From positions 186,001 to 250,000 of the forward strand of contig NZ_JARVKV010000001.1 of assembly GCF_029813835.1 (NCBI RefSeq): DNA of 64,000 bases, read 5' to 3'. Shown here in pieces: positions 35,633-44,702 of the stretch. The notes beneath the pieces were generated by a model, which saw only the letters and a program-made list of their open reading frames with translations, was not told where the DNA came from and ran no database searches. Position 1 is the stretch's first letter. Each line of letters starts with the position of its first letter. A program made the position numbers and the translations under genes. Source of the DNA: Streptomyces sp. DH37 (GTDB lineage: Bacteria; Actinomycetota; Actinomycetes; Streptomycetales; Streptomycetaceae).

Positions 35633-35810
35633 GTCTGTCTCCTTTGACGGGGCAGTTTCCGGGACCGCACTGCGCGGCCCCCGAGTCGCCGCGATGATTG
35701 CCCCGTCCGGAAAAAGCACCGGAAACAAGAAAGCGCACCCACCGCACAGGATGGCGGTGAGGGCACTTGTAAGTCTTTGGGAACCACAACTGCAACTGAG
35801 ATCGACACTA
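35633..35810 (-). promoter_or_regulatory. Conserved 5' leader of cold-shock gene 2
   Basis: In the gene direction: a possible -10 TAGTGT (35805-35810), GTGGTTCC (35780-35787), a hairpin with 6-bp arms at 35754-35759 and 35740-35745, TTCTTG (35726-35731), then TCCGGACGGGGCAATCA (35695-35711). The first cold-shock gene has the same elements in the same order at nearly the same spacing, which argues for a shared RNA element. Confidence 0.6.
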
Positions 35811-36671
35811 GCACGGGGAGAGCGGCGGTGGGCGGAAGGCTTTTCGGCCTCCTCCCGCCGCGCCGCGGAGATCTCGCGGAGCTTTTGGATTTTTTCTCCT
35901 CCCGCGACAGCAGATATCCGTCTCCGCGGACGGGAACGCCCCTGTGCGGAGAGGGCGGCCCCCACCGTGCCCGGGTGCGTCGCCCGGGCCCTTCGGCCAG
36001 GGGTCGGCCGACCGGCGCGGCTCCTGGCCGGGCCGCATCGTCGTCCTCGAGCGGGCCGTCCCGGTCGGCGAGTTCGCGGGCACCCGGCGATGCGCGGCCG
36101 GCAGCGGGAGGAGCGGCGGCGCCCGTCCCCGGACCGCGGAGGGGTGACGGGTCCGGCCTCGCCGACGGCCCGCGGGAGGGCGGCGCCGGGCATCTCCGCG
36201 GCGCGGTCCGTGGCGCAGGCGGGGGAGCCGTCGCCGAGGCTGTCGGTGGTGCTCGGCCGGTCCTCCCGGGACACCCGTACCCCTCGCCCTGTCGGGCACT
36301 CTGCGGGCCCCGGCACCACCGGCCGCCGCCCACGACGGGGGTCCCGGCTTCGGTGCCTGCCGGTATCTCGTGCGAACACAGTAGGTTTTCCGGTTCCGGG
36401 AGAACAGGACTGCGTCAGGGGCGCCGAGGCCCTCCCGCGCATGGTGGTTCCCGGGATCCCGGCGGGGAAGGACCGGGCGTCGCGGATGTGACGTAGGGCA
36501 CGGTCCCGTGTGCCCGGCGCGGGAGGCGCACGGGGCCGGGAGCGGACTGCTCCGCCCACCCGTGGAGCCCGTCGTCCGCCCGGTGTTCGAGGCCCCGCTC
36601 CGGTGGGAGCCGCCGGCGGGGGTGCCGGCGGGGGATGTTGCGGAGCGCCCGCGACTCGTCGCCCGCGCGCG
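35811..36671. other. Non-coding stretch without recognisable gene
   Basis: About 860 bases between the cold-shock leader and the EamA gene. Open frames on both strands are Arg/Pro/Gly-rich. One minus-strand segment around 36150-36290 (containing [12 protein letters not shown]) faintly resembles the start of a GAF domain, but is too weak to call. Confidence 0.4.
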
Positions 36672-37568
36672 TCAGTGGCGGACGCGTTGGGTGGCCGCGA
36701 TGCAGCACAGGACCACCAGGGCGGTGAGAGGGGCCAGGGGAGGGAGCCGCTCGCCCATGAGGAAGACCGACCAGACGAGCGTGATGAGGGGTTGGGCCAG
36801 CTGGATCTGACTCGCCCTGGGAACACCGATGACGCCCATCCCCCGGTACCACAGGACGAAGCCGCCGAACTGGGACACGGCGGCGATGTAGACCAGGCCG
36901 ACGACTGCCCCGGCGGTCGGGTGGGCCGGTTCCCGGGGCAGGGCGAGGACCGTGACGAGCGCGGAGAAGGGCAGGGCGGCGACGACGCCCCAGGCGATGA
37001 CCTGCCAGCCGGGCAGGTGGGAGGCGAGCCGTCCTCCCTGGGCGTATCCGGCGGCGCACACCAGCAGGGCGCCGAAGAGGTACGCGTCACCGAGGGTGGG
37101 CAGCCCGCCGCTCTGCCGGAGCGCGAAGGAGACGACGGCGACGGCGCCCAGCACGGCCGCCGCCCAGAAGGCCCGAGGGGGCCGCCGGCCGGTGATCGCG
37201 GCCGAGGCCACGGCGGTCGCCAGGGGGAGGACGCCGATGACGACGGCCGAATGCGCGGTCGTGGAGACCTGGAGGGCGAGCGTGGTCAGCAGGGGGAAGC
37301 CGATGACGCATCCACCGGCAACCGTCAGCAGGCCCGGCCAGTGCCTGCGTTCGGGCACGGGTACGCGGGCCGCCGCGAGGCAGACCGCCGCCAGGAGACC
37401 GGCCAGGAGGCCCCGTGCGCCGGTCGCCGTCCACGGACCGAAGCCGTCCAGGGCCCACACCGTGGCCGGGAAGCTGAAGGAGAAGGACACGATCGCGAGC
37501 ACCGCGAGCAGGGTGCCGCTGCCCGCCGCTACTGTCGCCGGATGGGTAGCGCTATCTTGTACCGTCAT
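36672..37568 (-). CDS. EamA/DMT family transporter
   Basis: A 298-residue membrane protein with ten hydrophobic helices in two EamA repeats (for example [23 protein letters not shown] and [25 protein letters not shown]). The family exports metabolites or amino acids. Its ATG (37566-37568 on the plus strand as CAT) overlaps the ATG of the divergent MocR regulator in the shared tetranucleotide CATG. That regulator is therefore its probable controller, and the cargo may relate to a PLP-recognised amine or amino acid. Confidence 0.88.
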   Translation of the reverse strand: MTVQDSATHPATVAAGSGTLLAVLAIVSFSFSFPATVWALDGFGPWTATGARGLLAGLLAAVCLAAARVPVPERRHWPGLLTVAGGCVIGFPLLTTLALQVSTTAHSAVVIGVLPLATAVASAAITGRRPPRAFWAAAVLGAVAVVSFALRQSGGLPTLGDAYLFGALLVCAAGYAQGGRLASHLPGWQVIAWGVVAALPFSALVTVLALPREPAHPTAGAVVGLVYIAAVSQFGGFVLWYRGMGVIGVPRASQIQLAQPLITLVWSVFLMGERLPPLAPLTALVVLCCIAATQRVRH

Positions 37569-39048
37569 GCAGGAGCGTAGCAGTGTCGCTCAGTTGGTGA
37601 CGGCCTTGCGGAACGACCTGGAGCGCTACTCCGAAGGGGAGAAGCTGCCCTCCAGCCGGGAGCTGGTGAACCGGTACCGGGTGAGTCCGGTGACGGTGTC
37701 CCGGGCCGTCTCCGCCCTCGCCGCGGAGGGCCTCGTCGTCACCAGGCCCGGGACCGGTGTCTTCCGCTCGGCTCCCCGCCGCACCCCGGGCGCACCGGGC
37801 GACGTCTCCTGGCAGGACGTGGCCCTCAGCGCGGACGCGTCCCCGGTGGCCGTCGACGCGAGCACATGGAGCGCCGGCGCCGACGGGGTGCTGGCGACGC
37901 TCACCGCTCCACCGCCCGAAGTCATCGACCTCAACGGCGGATACCCGCACGCGACCCTGCAACCCGAATCCGCCCTGGCGGCGGCCCTGGCACGCGCCGG
38001 CCGCAGGCCCGGCGCCTGGTCCCGGCCCCCCGTCGAGGGGATCGCCGAGCTCAGGCACTGGTTCGCCCGCGACGTCGGCGGACCGAACGGCCGTCTGAGC
38101 GCCTCCGACGTGCTGATCACCGCCGGGGGCCAGAGCGCGCTCACCACCGCCCTGCGGGCCCTCGCCTCACCCGGCGCGCCCGTCCTCGTCGAATCCCCCA
38201 CCTACCCCGGCGTCCTCGCCGTGGCCCGCGCCGCGGGCCTGCGCCCCGTCCCCGTCCCGGTCGATGCCGACGGTGTCCGCACCGACCTGCTCGCCGAGGC
38301 TTTCCGGGCCACCCGGGCCCGGGTCTTCGTCTGCCAGCCGCTGTTCCAGAACCCCACCGGTGCCGTACTCCCCCCGCAGCGGCGGCAGGAGGTGCTGCGG
38401 ATCGCCCGGGCGAACAACGCCTTCGTCCTCGAGGACGACTTCGCCCGCCGCCTGGCCCACGCCGACACTCCGCGGCTGCCGCCGCCGCTCGCCGCGGAGG
38501 ACCCGGACGGGGTCGTCGTCCACGTACGTTCACTGACCAAGGCGACCTCGCCCAGTCTGCGGATCGGCGCCCTCACCGCACGCGGGCCCGTCTACGAACG
38601 CCTGCGGGCCATCCAGGTGGTCGACAGCCTCTTCGTCCCCCGCCCCCTGCAGGAGACCGCGCTCGAACTCGTCGGCTCCCCGGCCTGGTCCCGCCACCTG
38701 CGCACCCTCGCAGCCGCCCTGCGCGACCGCCGGACCGCCGCCCTGGCCGCCCTGCGCGAAGTCCTTCCCCACCTCGTCCCCGATCGGTGCCCCCGCGGCG
38801 GCTACCACCTGTGGCTGCGGCTTCCCGACGGCACCGACGAGAACGCCGTCGTCACCGCGGCCCTGCGCGCCGGCGTGGCGGTCACCCCCGGCAGCCCCTA
38901 CTTCGCGGCCGAGCCCCCCGGACCCCGTCTGCGCCTGAGCTATGTGAGCACCCCCGGTACCGGGCAGATCGGAGAGGGCGTCCACCGGCTCCACCGGGCC
39001 TGCCCCCGACTCGGCGACGCCCCGGGAGGGGCGGGAGACCGTCGATGA
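37567..39048 (+). CDS. MocR/GntR family regulator with aminotransferase-like domain
   Basis: A 493-residue MocR regulator. Residues 1-70 form a GntR winged helix (YSEGEKLPSSRELVNRYRVSPVTVSRAVSALAAEGLVVTRPGTGVF). The rest is a fold type I aminotransferase domain, with DLNGGYPHATLQPESALAAAL, the FQNPTGAVL segment and the PLP lysine in VRSLTKATSPSLRIGAL. Such proteins sense PLP or an amine through PLP. There is no room for a ribosome binding site outside the divergent gene; TATCTT at 37553-37558 could serve as -10 for a leaderless message. It probably regulates itself and the EamA gene. Confidence 0.9.
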   Translation: MQERSSVAQLVTALRNDLERYSEGEKLPSSRELVNRYRVSPVTVSRAVSALAAEGLVVTRPGTGVFRSAPRRTPGAPGDVSWQDVALSADASPVAVDASTWSAGADGVLATLTAPPPEVIDLNGGYPHATLQPESALAAALARAGRRPGAWSRPPVEGIAELRHWFARDVGGPNGRLSASDVLITAGGQSALTTALRALASPGAPVLVESPTYPGVLAVARAAGLRPVPVPVDADGVRTDLLAEAFRATRARVFVCQPLFQNPTGAVLPPQRRQEVLRIARANNAFVLEDDFARRLAHADTPRLPPPLAAEDPDGVVVHVRSLTKATSPSLRIGALTARGPVYERLRAIQVVDSLFVPRPLQETALELVGSPAWSRHLRTLAAALRDRRTAALAALREVLPHLVPDRCPRGGYHLWLRLPDGTDENAVVTAALRAGVAVTPGSPYFAAEPPGPRLRLSYVSTPGTGQIGEGVHRLHRACPRLGDAPGGAGDRR

Positions 39049-39279
39049 CGCTGAGGGGCCGCGGCCCAGGCGCCGGACGCGTACGCCGAGCAGGCCCGTG
39101 CCGCCCGACACGGCCGAGACTCCCGTGGGGCGGGCCCGCTCTCCCGTGCACCGCGTAGGACGACGGGCGGTCTCCGTCCGGAGCCGGCGCGGGACACGAC
39201 GGGAGCACCCGCTTCGCGCCACACTCCCGGCCGGCCACATCTCCCCGCGTGCCGCACGCACTTCCGGGGAGCGAACAGA

Positions 39280-39310
39280 TCAGGCCCGGCGCAGAATGCG
39301 CCGGGCCTGA
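39280..39310 (-). terminator. Terminator of the tRNA gene
   Basis: Arms of 14 bp at 39280-39293 and 39297-39310 with loop GAA, ten bases after the 3' end of the tRNA. Confidence 0.85.
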
Positions 39311-39319
39311 CCCTTCCAG

Positions 39320-39393
39320 TAGCGGGGACAGGATTTGAACCTGCGACCTCTGGGTTATGAGCCCAGCGAGCTACCGAGCTGCTCCACCCCGCG
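39320..39393 (-). tRNA. Initiator tRNA-fMet (CAT anticodon)
   Basis: Minus-strand cloverleaf of 74 nt beginning CGCGGGGTGGAGCAG and ending with CCCCGCTA. The anticodon loop is CTCATAA. Two initiator hallmarks are seen: an unpaired first position (C1 against U72) and three consecutive G-C pairs next to the anticodon loop. The 3' CCA is not encoded. A strong hairpin follows. Confidence 0.95.
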
Positions 39394-39650
39394 GCGGTTC
39401 CTGAACTCTACGACACATCACGGCGTTCAGCGAAACGGGCCGGCGCGGAGGCGTGGATCCCGGGCCGCGTCGACGCCGAACGCCCCGCACCCGGTGGGGC
39501 CCGCCACCGTGTCCTCGGCCACGGCGCCGACGGACAGGTCCCGGACCCGGTGGTCGGCCCGGCCGCCGCGCCCGAGAGGCCGGGAGGGGGCTCGCGGTCC
39601 GCGCACAGCAGGCCGGCGGCCACCCCGAGGGAGGCGTGACGGCGGTGTTC

Positions 39651-40406
39651 CTACGCGTCCGCCGTGGCCGGCTCCGCCGTCTGCGGCGCCTCGGTCCCCT
39701 CGGTGTCCGGGGCCGCGGTCGCCGACGGCTGCGAGGAGGTGTAGTAGACGCTGCTGCCCTGCTTGGAGCGTTCGGCGGCACTGGTCGCCACCAGCTTCTC
39801 CAGGGCGTTGCGCACCAGTTGGACGGTCAGGGTGCGCTCGGGGTGGGCGGCCTGCAACTCCTTGGTGATCTCCGCGGCCGACCGGGGCTCGCCGTGGTGC
39901 TCCAGAGCCTCCCGGGCCAGCTCGCGCAGTGACGGCCCCGCGGGCTTCCGCCCCGCCGTCTTCGCGGCGGTCTTCCCGGCGGCGGCCTTCTTCGCGGGGC
40001 TCTTCCGGGCGGACTTGCGCCCACCGGACTTGGCGGCGGTCCTCCCGGCGGTGGTCTTCCCGGCGGTGGTCTTCCCGGTGGCGGCCGGCTTGCCGACCGT
40101 CTCCTCCTGCCGCGGCTGCGGGACGGCCGTCTCCTCCACCGGGACCGGGGCGGAGGCGGAACCGCCGTCCCCGTCCGCGCTGCCGTCCCCGTCCGCGCCG
40201 CCGTCCTCCGCGCCCTGGTGGGCCCCGGTCGCCGAGGCGGTCTCCTGCCGCATCTCGGACAACCACCGCTCGTCCGCCCGCAGTTGCTCCAGCCGTGCCC
40301 GGAGCCTGGTGATCTGCTCGTCGATCTCCCGCTGTTCGGCGCGGTTGTTCTCCAGATCGGCGGCGAAACGCTGCGCGTACACACTCTGGATGCACTCATC
40401 GGCCAT
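39651..40406 (-). CDS. Coiled-coil, Lys/Ala-rich protein with C-terminal winged-helix-like domain
   Basis: A 251-residue protein. The N-terminus is a predicted coiled coil (QRFAADLENNRAEQREIDEQITRLRARLEQLRADERWL). Next comes a Gly/Asp/Ser linker and a Lys/Ala-rich segment with repeated GKTTAGKT and KSARKSPAKK, like histone H1/HU tails. A folded domain, SLRELAREALEHHGEPRSAAEITKELQ, then RTLTVQLVRNALEKLVA, looks like a winged helix. It probably binds DNA or RNA. AAGGAG precedes the ATG. It lies beside the initiator tRNA gene in the same direction. Function unknown. Confidence 0.75.
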   Translation of the reverse strand: MADECIQSVYAQRFAADLENNRAEQREIDEQITRLRARLEQLRADERWLSEMRQETASATGAHQGAEDGGADGDGSADGDGGSASAPVPVEETAVPQPRQEETVGKPAATGKTTAGKTTAGRTAAKSGGRKSARKSPAKKAAAGKTAAKTAGRKPAGPSLRELAREALEHHGEPRSAAEITKELQAAHPERTLTVQLVRNALEKLVATSAAERSKQGSSVYYTSSQPSATAAPDTEGTEAPQTAEPATADA

Positions 40407-40996
40407 GACGGCTCACGCTCCTTGTAGGGGGGTGTTGTTGCCGGATGCTACTCGCCAATGTGGCCGAAAGCCGCCTCCTCGTCGATACGCGACACGGCCG
40501 ACACCGCACCGACACCCGTACCCCGGCCCGGCCTCCGCGTCGCGCGACACCTTCCGCCTCCGCCTGAGGCGCCGGTGCGGGAGCGGTGACGCGGGTGGTG
40601 CCACGCCACGGCCTCCGGTCCCTCATCGAGAAGGCGGTCCCTCTCCTGGAACGTGTCACCTGTTGCGTCGCCGCGTCGCCGTGTCGCGCGTCAGGCGATC
40701 CGTTCGACGGCCACGCCTCCGTTCCCGTCGCTGTCCCCGTGCTGGAGGACACCGTCGTGGGAGAACACCGACGCGGTCGGCTGCCGGAGCGGACCAGGCC
40801 GGGGGGCAGCACACCCGGTATGCGTCACCACCTCGGCGGGTCGGTCAGTCGGTCAGGCGGCCCGCCGGGAAGGCGTCGGGCGGCGCGGTCGTCGCGCGGC
40901 GTACGTCCTCGACCCGTTCGGCCGGGCGGTCTCCCGGACCGCCTCCGGCACCGGGGCGGGAGCACGGCGTCCGCCGGCCCCGCGGGCTTCCCGCGG
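40407..40996. other. Non-coding stretch before glpF
   Basis: About 590 bases. A short minus-strand frame ending near 40690 reads VFSHDGVLQHGDSDGNGGVAVERIA before a stop; its composition is less Arg/Pro-biased than the surroundings, so it could be a gene relic, but I cannot name it. Nothing else is recognisable. Confidence 0.4.
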
Positions 40997-41944
40997 TCAC
41001 TCCTTGTCGGTCGACGTCTGGGGGCGGGTCCGGCCGACCTCCGGCGCCGCCTCCTCCTGCGCGCGGATGTGCAGGACGTCGCCGACGAGCAGGTCGTAGA
41101 CCAGCACGCCGATGACGCCACCGACGAGCGGTCCGATGATGGGGATCCAGAAGTAGTTGCTGAAGACCCCGTCCAGGGTTCCCGGCATCGCGAGTTCCTG
41201 CCAGCCCGCCGCCCACGCGAACAGGCGCGGGCCGAGATCACGGGCCGGGTTGATGGCGTACCCGGCGTTCGCGCCGAAGGACATGCCGATGGCGGCCACG
41301 GCGAGCCCCACCAGCAGCGGTCCGAGGTTCGCCTTGACACCGGTGTTCCGCATGTCGATGAGCGCCACGACGAAGACGACCAGGAAGGCGGTGCCGACGA
41401 TCTGGTCCACCAGGGGCCCCCAGACACCGCCCTGGAAGTACGGGGCGGGGAAGGTGCCGAAGATGGAGAAGGACGCCAGGGTGTGCCCGTTGGTCTTCGG
41501 GCCCGGCATGGCGTCGTCGAAGGTGCTGATCGCCTCGTGGTAGACGCCGTACACGAGTGCCGCCCCGGCGAAGGCCCCGATCACCTGCGAGACCACGTAC
41601 GGGAGGACCTTGGCCCAGGGGAACCCGCGGCGCACCGCGAAGGCCAGGGTCACCGCCGGGTTGATGTGCGCTCCGCTGACCCCTCCGGCCACGTACACGC
41701 CGAAGACGACGGCCATGCCCCAGCCCCAGGTGATCAGCAGCCAGTCCCCGGCGCCGAGGAAGAACGTGGTGGGTCCCTCGGTGCGCCCCGATCCGGGCAG
41801 CGCCGCGACCGCCATGGCCACCACGCCGCACCCGAAGCAGATGAGGACGAACGTCCCGAGGAACTCCGCCATGCATTCGCCCCACAGGCCTCCTCGGCGC
41901 CGGAGCCGGGACGGCTTCACCAGGGGCGGGATCTCTACGGCCAT
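40997..41944 (-). CDS. glpF: Glycerol uptake facilitator (MIP/aquaglyceroporin)
   Basis: A 315-residue channel of the MIP family with six membrane helices and the two NPA half-helices: GAHINPAVTLAFAV and GYAINPARDLGPR. The Asp after the second NPA (NPARD) is typical of glycerol-conducting members. It lets glycerol diffuse into the cell. GAGGGGA precedes the ATG at 41944. Contrary to the common arrangement, no glpK or glpD gene lies next to it in this window. The C-terminal 25 residues are polar. Confidence 0.92.
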   Translation of the reverse strand: MAVEIPPLVKPSRLRRRGGLWGECMAEFLGTFVLICFGCGVVAMAVAALPGSGRTEGPTTFFLGAGDWLLITWGWGMAVVFGVYVAGGVSGAHINPAVTLAFAVRRGFPWAKVLPYVVSQVIGAFAGAALVYGVYHEAISTFDDAMPGPKTNGHTLASFSIFGTFPAPYFQGGVWGPLVDQIVGTAFLVVFVVALIDMRNTGVKANLGPLLVGLAVAAIGMSFGANAGYAINPARDLGPRLFAWAAGWQELAMPGTLDGVFSNYFWIPIIGPLVGGVIGVLVYDLLVGDVLHIRAQEEAAPEVGRTRPQTSTDKE

Positions 41945-42221
41945 ACTGGTCCCCTCGAGTGGTCCGGAACGGTCTCGGCGCGCACCGCGACCGGGGTGGT
42001 ACCGGTATGCCTACCGCGTATTCCCGCCGGTACGGGCCGATGCCACCCGTCCGGCCCCGGCCGTCCGGGGCACGCCGTGGACCCCCGCCCCCGCCCCGCC
42101 CGTCGCGGAGCCGGGCCCGGACCCGGGCCCGGGCGAACCGGCACGGAGCCGCGGGGTGACATCCGGGACCGCCCCGGCGCCCGCCGGCCCGCGCTCACCG
42201 CCGTCGGCCCGTGCGAGGACC

Positions 42222-43071
42222 TCAGTCCCGGAAGAACGTGACGAGGCTCGGCGCGAGCCTCCTGGGCGCCATCACCACGGCACCGTGGCCGAGACCGTCG
42301 AGCGTGCGCTGGTCGGCGGCGGGCAGCACCCGGGTGAGCCGCCTGCGCGGCGCGCCGGAAACCCGCGGGGCTCCTTCCGCCGGTGAGGACGAGCGCCCGC
42401 GCGGTCGCGGCCGACCACACATCGGCCGCCAGGGGCCTGCCCCGCCGGGTGTCGTCCATCACGGCGATGTCGTGGGGCAGCGCGTGGGCCATCGCCGTGA
42501 GCTTCGGCCGCACGCCGGGCACCAGCCGCATCGACGCGACGACGAAGCCCGGCACGCCCCGGGCCCTGGTCGTGAAGTGCCTGACCGCGTCGCCGCGCCG
42601 GCCCGAGGCGATCAGTGCGTCGACGTGCTGTGCGAAGTCCCCGGGCGGACCGAAGCCGTCGGCCTCGTCGACCACGAACGGCGGCTCGTGGAGCGCCGGT
42701 CGCCGGACGTCCGGTCCGGACGCGGCGGCGCGCAGGGCGAGCACGGCTCCGGAGGAATTGCCGAACACCGAGGCCGACCCGCCGGCGCGGTCGATGAGCG
42801 CCGCGATGTCCTCGATCCCGCGCTCGACCGCGTACTCCGTGCCGTCGCCGCTGGCTCCGCGGCCGCGGCGGTCGTAGTTGATGACCGTGAAGTGGCGGGA
42901 CAGCAGACCGGAGGGCTCGGCGGTGTCGGATCGGTCGGCCGGCGCCGAGGACACCGGGATCACCGCCGGTCCGGTGCCGGACCGCTCGAACGCGATCCCG
43001 GTGCCGTCGCGCGAGACGACCGTCGAGTCCGCGGGGGTCGCCTTCTCGCTGTTCTTGGGCGTGTTCCTCAT
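42222..43071 (-). pseudogene. Alpha/beta hydrolase interrupted by a frameshift
   Basis: The frame starting at 43071 encodes an alpha/beta hydrolase: FERSGTGPAVIPVSSA, VINYDRRGRGASGDG, and the nucleophile elbow SVFGNSSGAVLALRAA (G-x-S-x-G). It is sound down to ARALVLTGG and FRRAAQA near 42345, then turns into Arg/Pro-rich sequence and runs on into the next gene. The correct end, LTRVLPAADQRTLDGLGHGAVVMAPRRLA with the catalytic His, is in another frame and stops at 42222. Removing one G near 42342 restores a protein of about 282 residues. Either a recent mutation or a sequencing error. Confidence 0.8.
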
Positions 43072-43182
43072 CCCCGGTCCGCCGGGTGGCTCGTGCCGCC
43101 GGAGGGAGGACCGCGGCCCGGCGGAGAAGTCATCGGTGCGGCACGGCCCGCGGCGGGCACTCGGCGGGCGGCGGTGCGGCCG

Positions 43183-43875
43183 TCACGGTCCGTCCGGCCT
43201 CCGGCCCTCCGGCTGCCGCCGTCCGGTTCCGTGCGATTCGAGGAAGTAGGCGCCGACGCTGCCCGCGAGGGTGGCGAAGACGGCGACGGAGTAGACCGCC
43301 AGGACGACCTCCAGGACCTGTGAGAAGCCGTCGGAGCGGCCGAGCGGTTCTCCGGTGACGGTGGCCAGCGCGGCCGCGTGCAGGGCCGCTCCCAGGGACC
43401 GGTAGGTGCCGAACTCGTACAGCAGCTCTCCCGAGCCCAGGACGGTGATGGCCGAGGCGGCCGCCAGCCAGCCGATCCGGCCGCCGAGCACGCGGCGTGC
43501 GGAGCGCGAGGAGCGCACCACGGAGGAGAGCACCCGGCCGGTGCGCAGCATCCGCACCGAGTGCGCCAGCCGCAGCACCCGCAGGAAGGGCAGCAGCAGG
43601 AAGAGGGCCTGCCACCAGTTGCGGCGCCAGAAGGCACCGGTGTCGGGGGCGATGACCAGACGGCCGAGGAACTCCGCGGCGAACACCGCCCACAGCAGCC
43701 ACCCGGCCACGGCCAGGGCCGTGGCCAGCGCGCTGCCGGGGCGGGCCAGCCGCTCGCCGAGGACCACCAGGAGGAACAGCACGCCCAGCGCGCTCATCAC
43801 CGGAGTCGCGCGGTCCAGCAGCTCCTGGGCCAGCCGCTCGCGCTCGGACCGGGAGCGGGAAGACAGAGCAGACAC
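43183..43875 (-). CDS. Voltage-gated ion channel-like membrane protein lacking a K+ filter
   Basis: A 230-residue membrane protein with about six hydrophobic segments. An S4-like basic helix (LLPFLRVLRLAHSVRMLRTGRVLSSVVRSSRSARRVLGG) with regularly spaced Arg residues suggests a voltage-sensor-type ion channel. The pore loop, expected to hold TVGYG, reads AALATVTGEPLGRSDGFSQVLE, so the selectivity filter is missing. The last helix is VVLAVYSVAVFATLAGSVGAYFLE. It may be a non-selective or regulatory member. The GTG at 43875 is the best start; a weak G-rich site precedes it. Confidence 0.75.
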   Translation of the reverse strand: MSALSSRSRSERERLAQELLDRATPVMSALGVLFLLVVLGERLARPGSALATALAVAGWLLWAVFAAEFLGRLVIAPDTGAFWRRNWWQALFLLLPFLRVLRLAHSVRMLRTGRVLSSVVRSSRSARRVLGGRIGWLAAASAITVLGSGELLYEFGTYRSLGAALHAAALATVTGEPLGRSDGFSQVLEVVLAVYSVAVFATLAGSVGAYFLESHGTGRRQPEGRRPDGP

Positions 43876-44140
43876 ACCCCCGGCCCTACCCGCTGCCGGG
43901 GCGGGCAGTCGTCCGGTGAGGGCCGCGCGGACAGGGCATGCCGGCACCCGCCGCACGGGGCGGTGCGGCGGTCCGGGGAGACCGCTTTGCCGCTCCCCGG
44001 ACCACCGGCGGGACACCTCCGCTGACGGAAGACCGCCGCATCGGAGTAACGCGGGCCCGTCGGGGTATACGGTGCCCGGTCCTGCAAACGGCTGTCCCGC
44101 AGGGCCGCACGGGGACAAGAGCGGCGAGAAAAGAGTGAGC

Positions 44141-44584
44141 ATGAAGACGGTCGAGGGCACGGTGCCGAACCAGCGGGCACAGCAGCCATCGTTGGCACGG
44201 GCCAGCGCCGCCTACGACGCGGGCACGGAGATGATCCCGGCCGCCCGGGACTTCGTGTCCGGCTACCTCGCCCGCGCCCAGGCCGAGCACGGTCTGCCGG
44301 TCACCACGAAGGCGGTGCAGATCGCCCAGCTCGTGGTGAGCGAGCTGGTCACCAACGTCACCAAGTACGCCCCCGGCCCGTGCCTGCTCGACGCGGAGAT
44401 CGTCGGCGACGACCTCCAGGTCACCGTCTGGGACACCGAGGCCGCCATGCCCGGCCTCGCCGCCCCCGACGCCGAGCGGGTGGGCCGGCACGGCATGGAG
44501 ATCGTCCTCACCCTGTGCCGCCGCTTCGAGATCAGCCGGCACGCCGGAGGCAAGCGGATCCGCGTCTGCATCGCCCTCGACTGA
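44141..44584 (+). CDS. ATP-binding anti-sigma-type regulator (HATPase domain)
   Basis: A 147-residue protein with the GHKL ATPase fold of SpoIIAB/RsbW-like proteins common in Streptomyces. The N box is QLVVSELVTNVTKYAPGPCLLDAEI, the G1-like segment is LQVTVWDTEAAMPGLAAPD, and the G2 region is GRHGMEIVLTLCRRFEI. Members bind ATP and inhibit a sigma factor or phosphorylate an antagonist. No sigma gene is adjacent. The ATG at 44141 is preceded by a weak purine-rich stretch. Confidence 0.83.
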   Translation: MKTVEGTVPNQRAQQPSLARASAAYDAGTEMIPAARDFVSGYLARAQAEHGLPVTTKAVQIAQLVVSELVTNVTKYAPGPCLLDAEIVGDDLQVTVWDTEAAMPGLAAPDAERVGRHGMEIVLTLCRRFEISRHAGGKRIRVCIALD

Positions 44585-44702
44585 CCCCCGGGAACGGGTC
44601 CGGAACCCGTCGGGACGGCCCCCTCCCGCCGTGCCCGGCCGGGGCGTGGAGGGCGCGGTGGGACGGACGCCCGCGGCGCGTCCTCCGGACGGGACGGACG
44701 GG

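Noticed and set aside
36150..36290. Possible GAF-domain relic on the minus strand
   Set aside because: Only about 12 residues look GAF-like and no continuation is found in any frame; too weak.
40687..40770. Short minus-strand frame with an Asp/Gly-rich ending
   Set aside because: No start codon with a ribosome binding site, and no recognisable family; left as part of the non-coding stretch.
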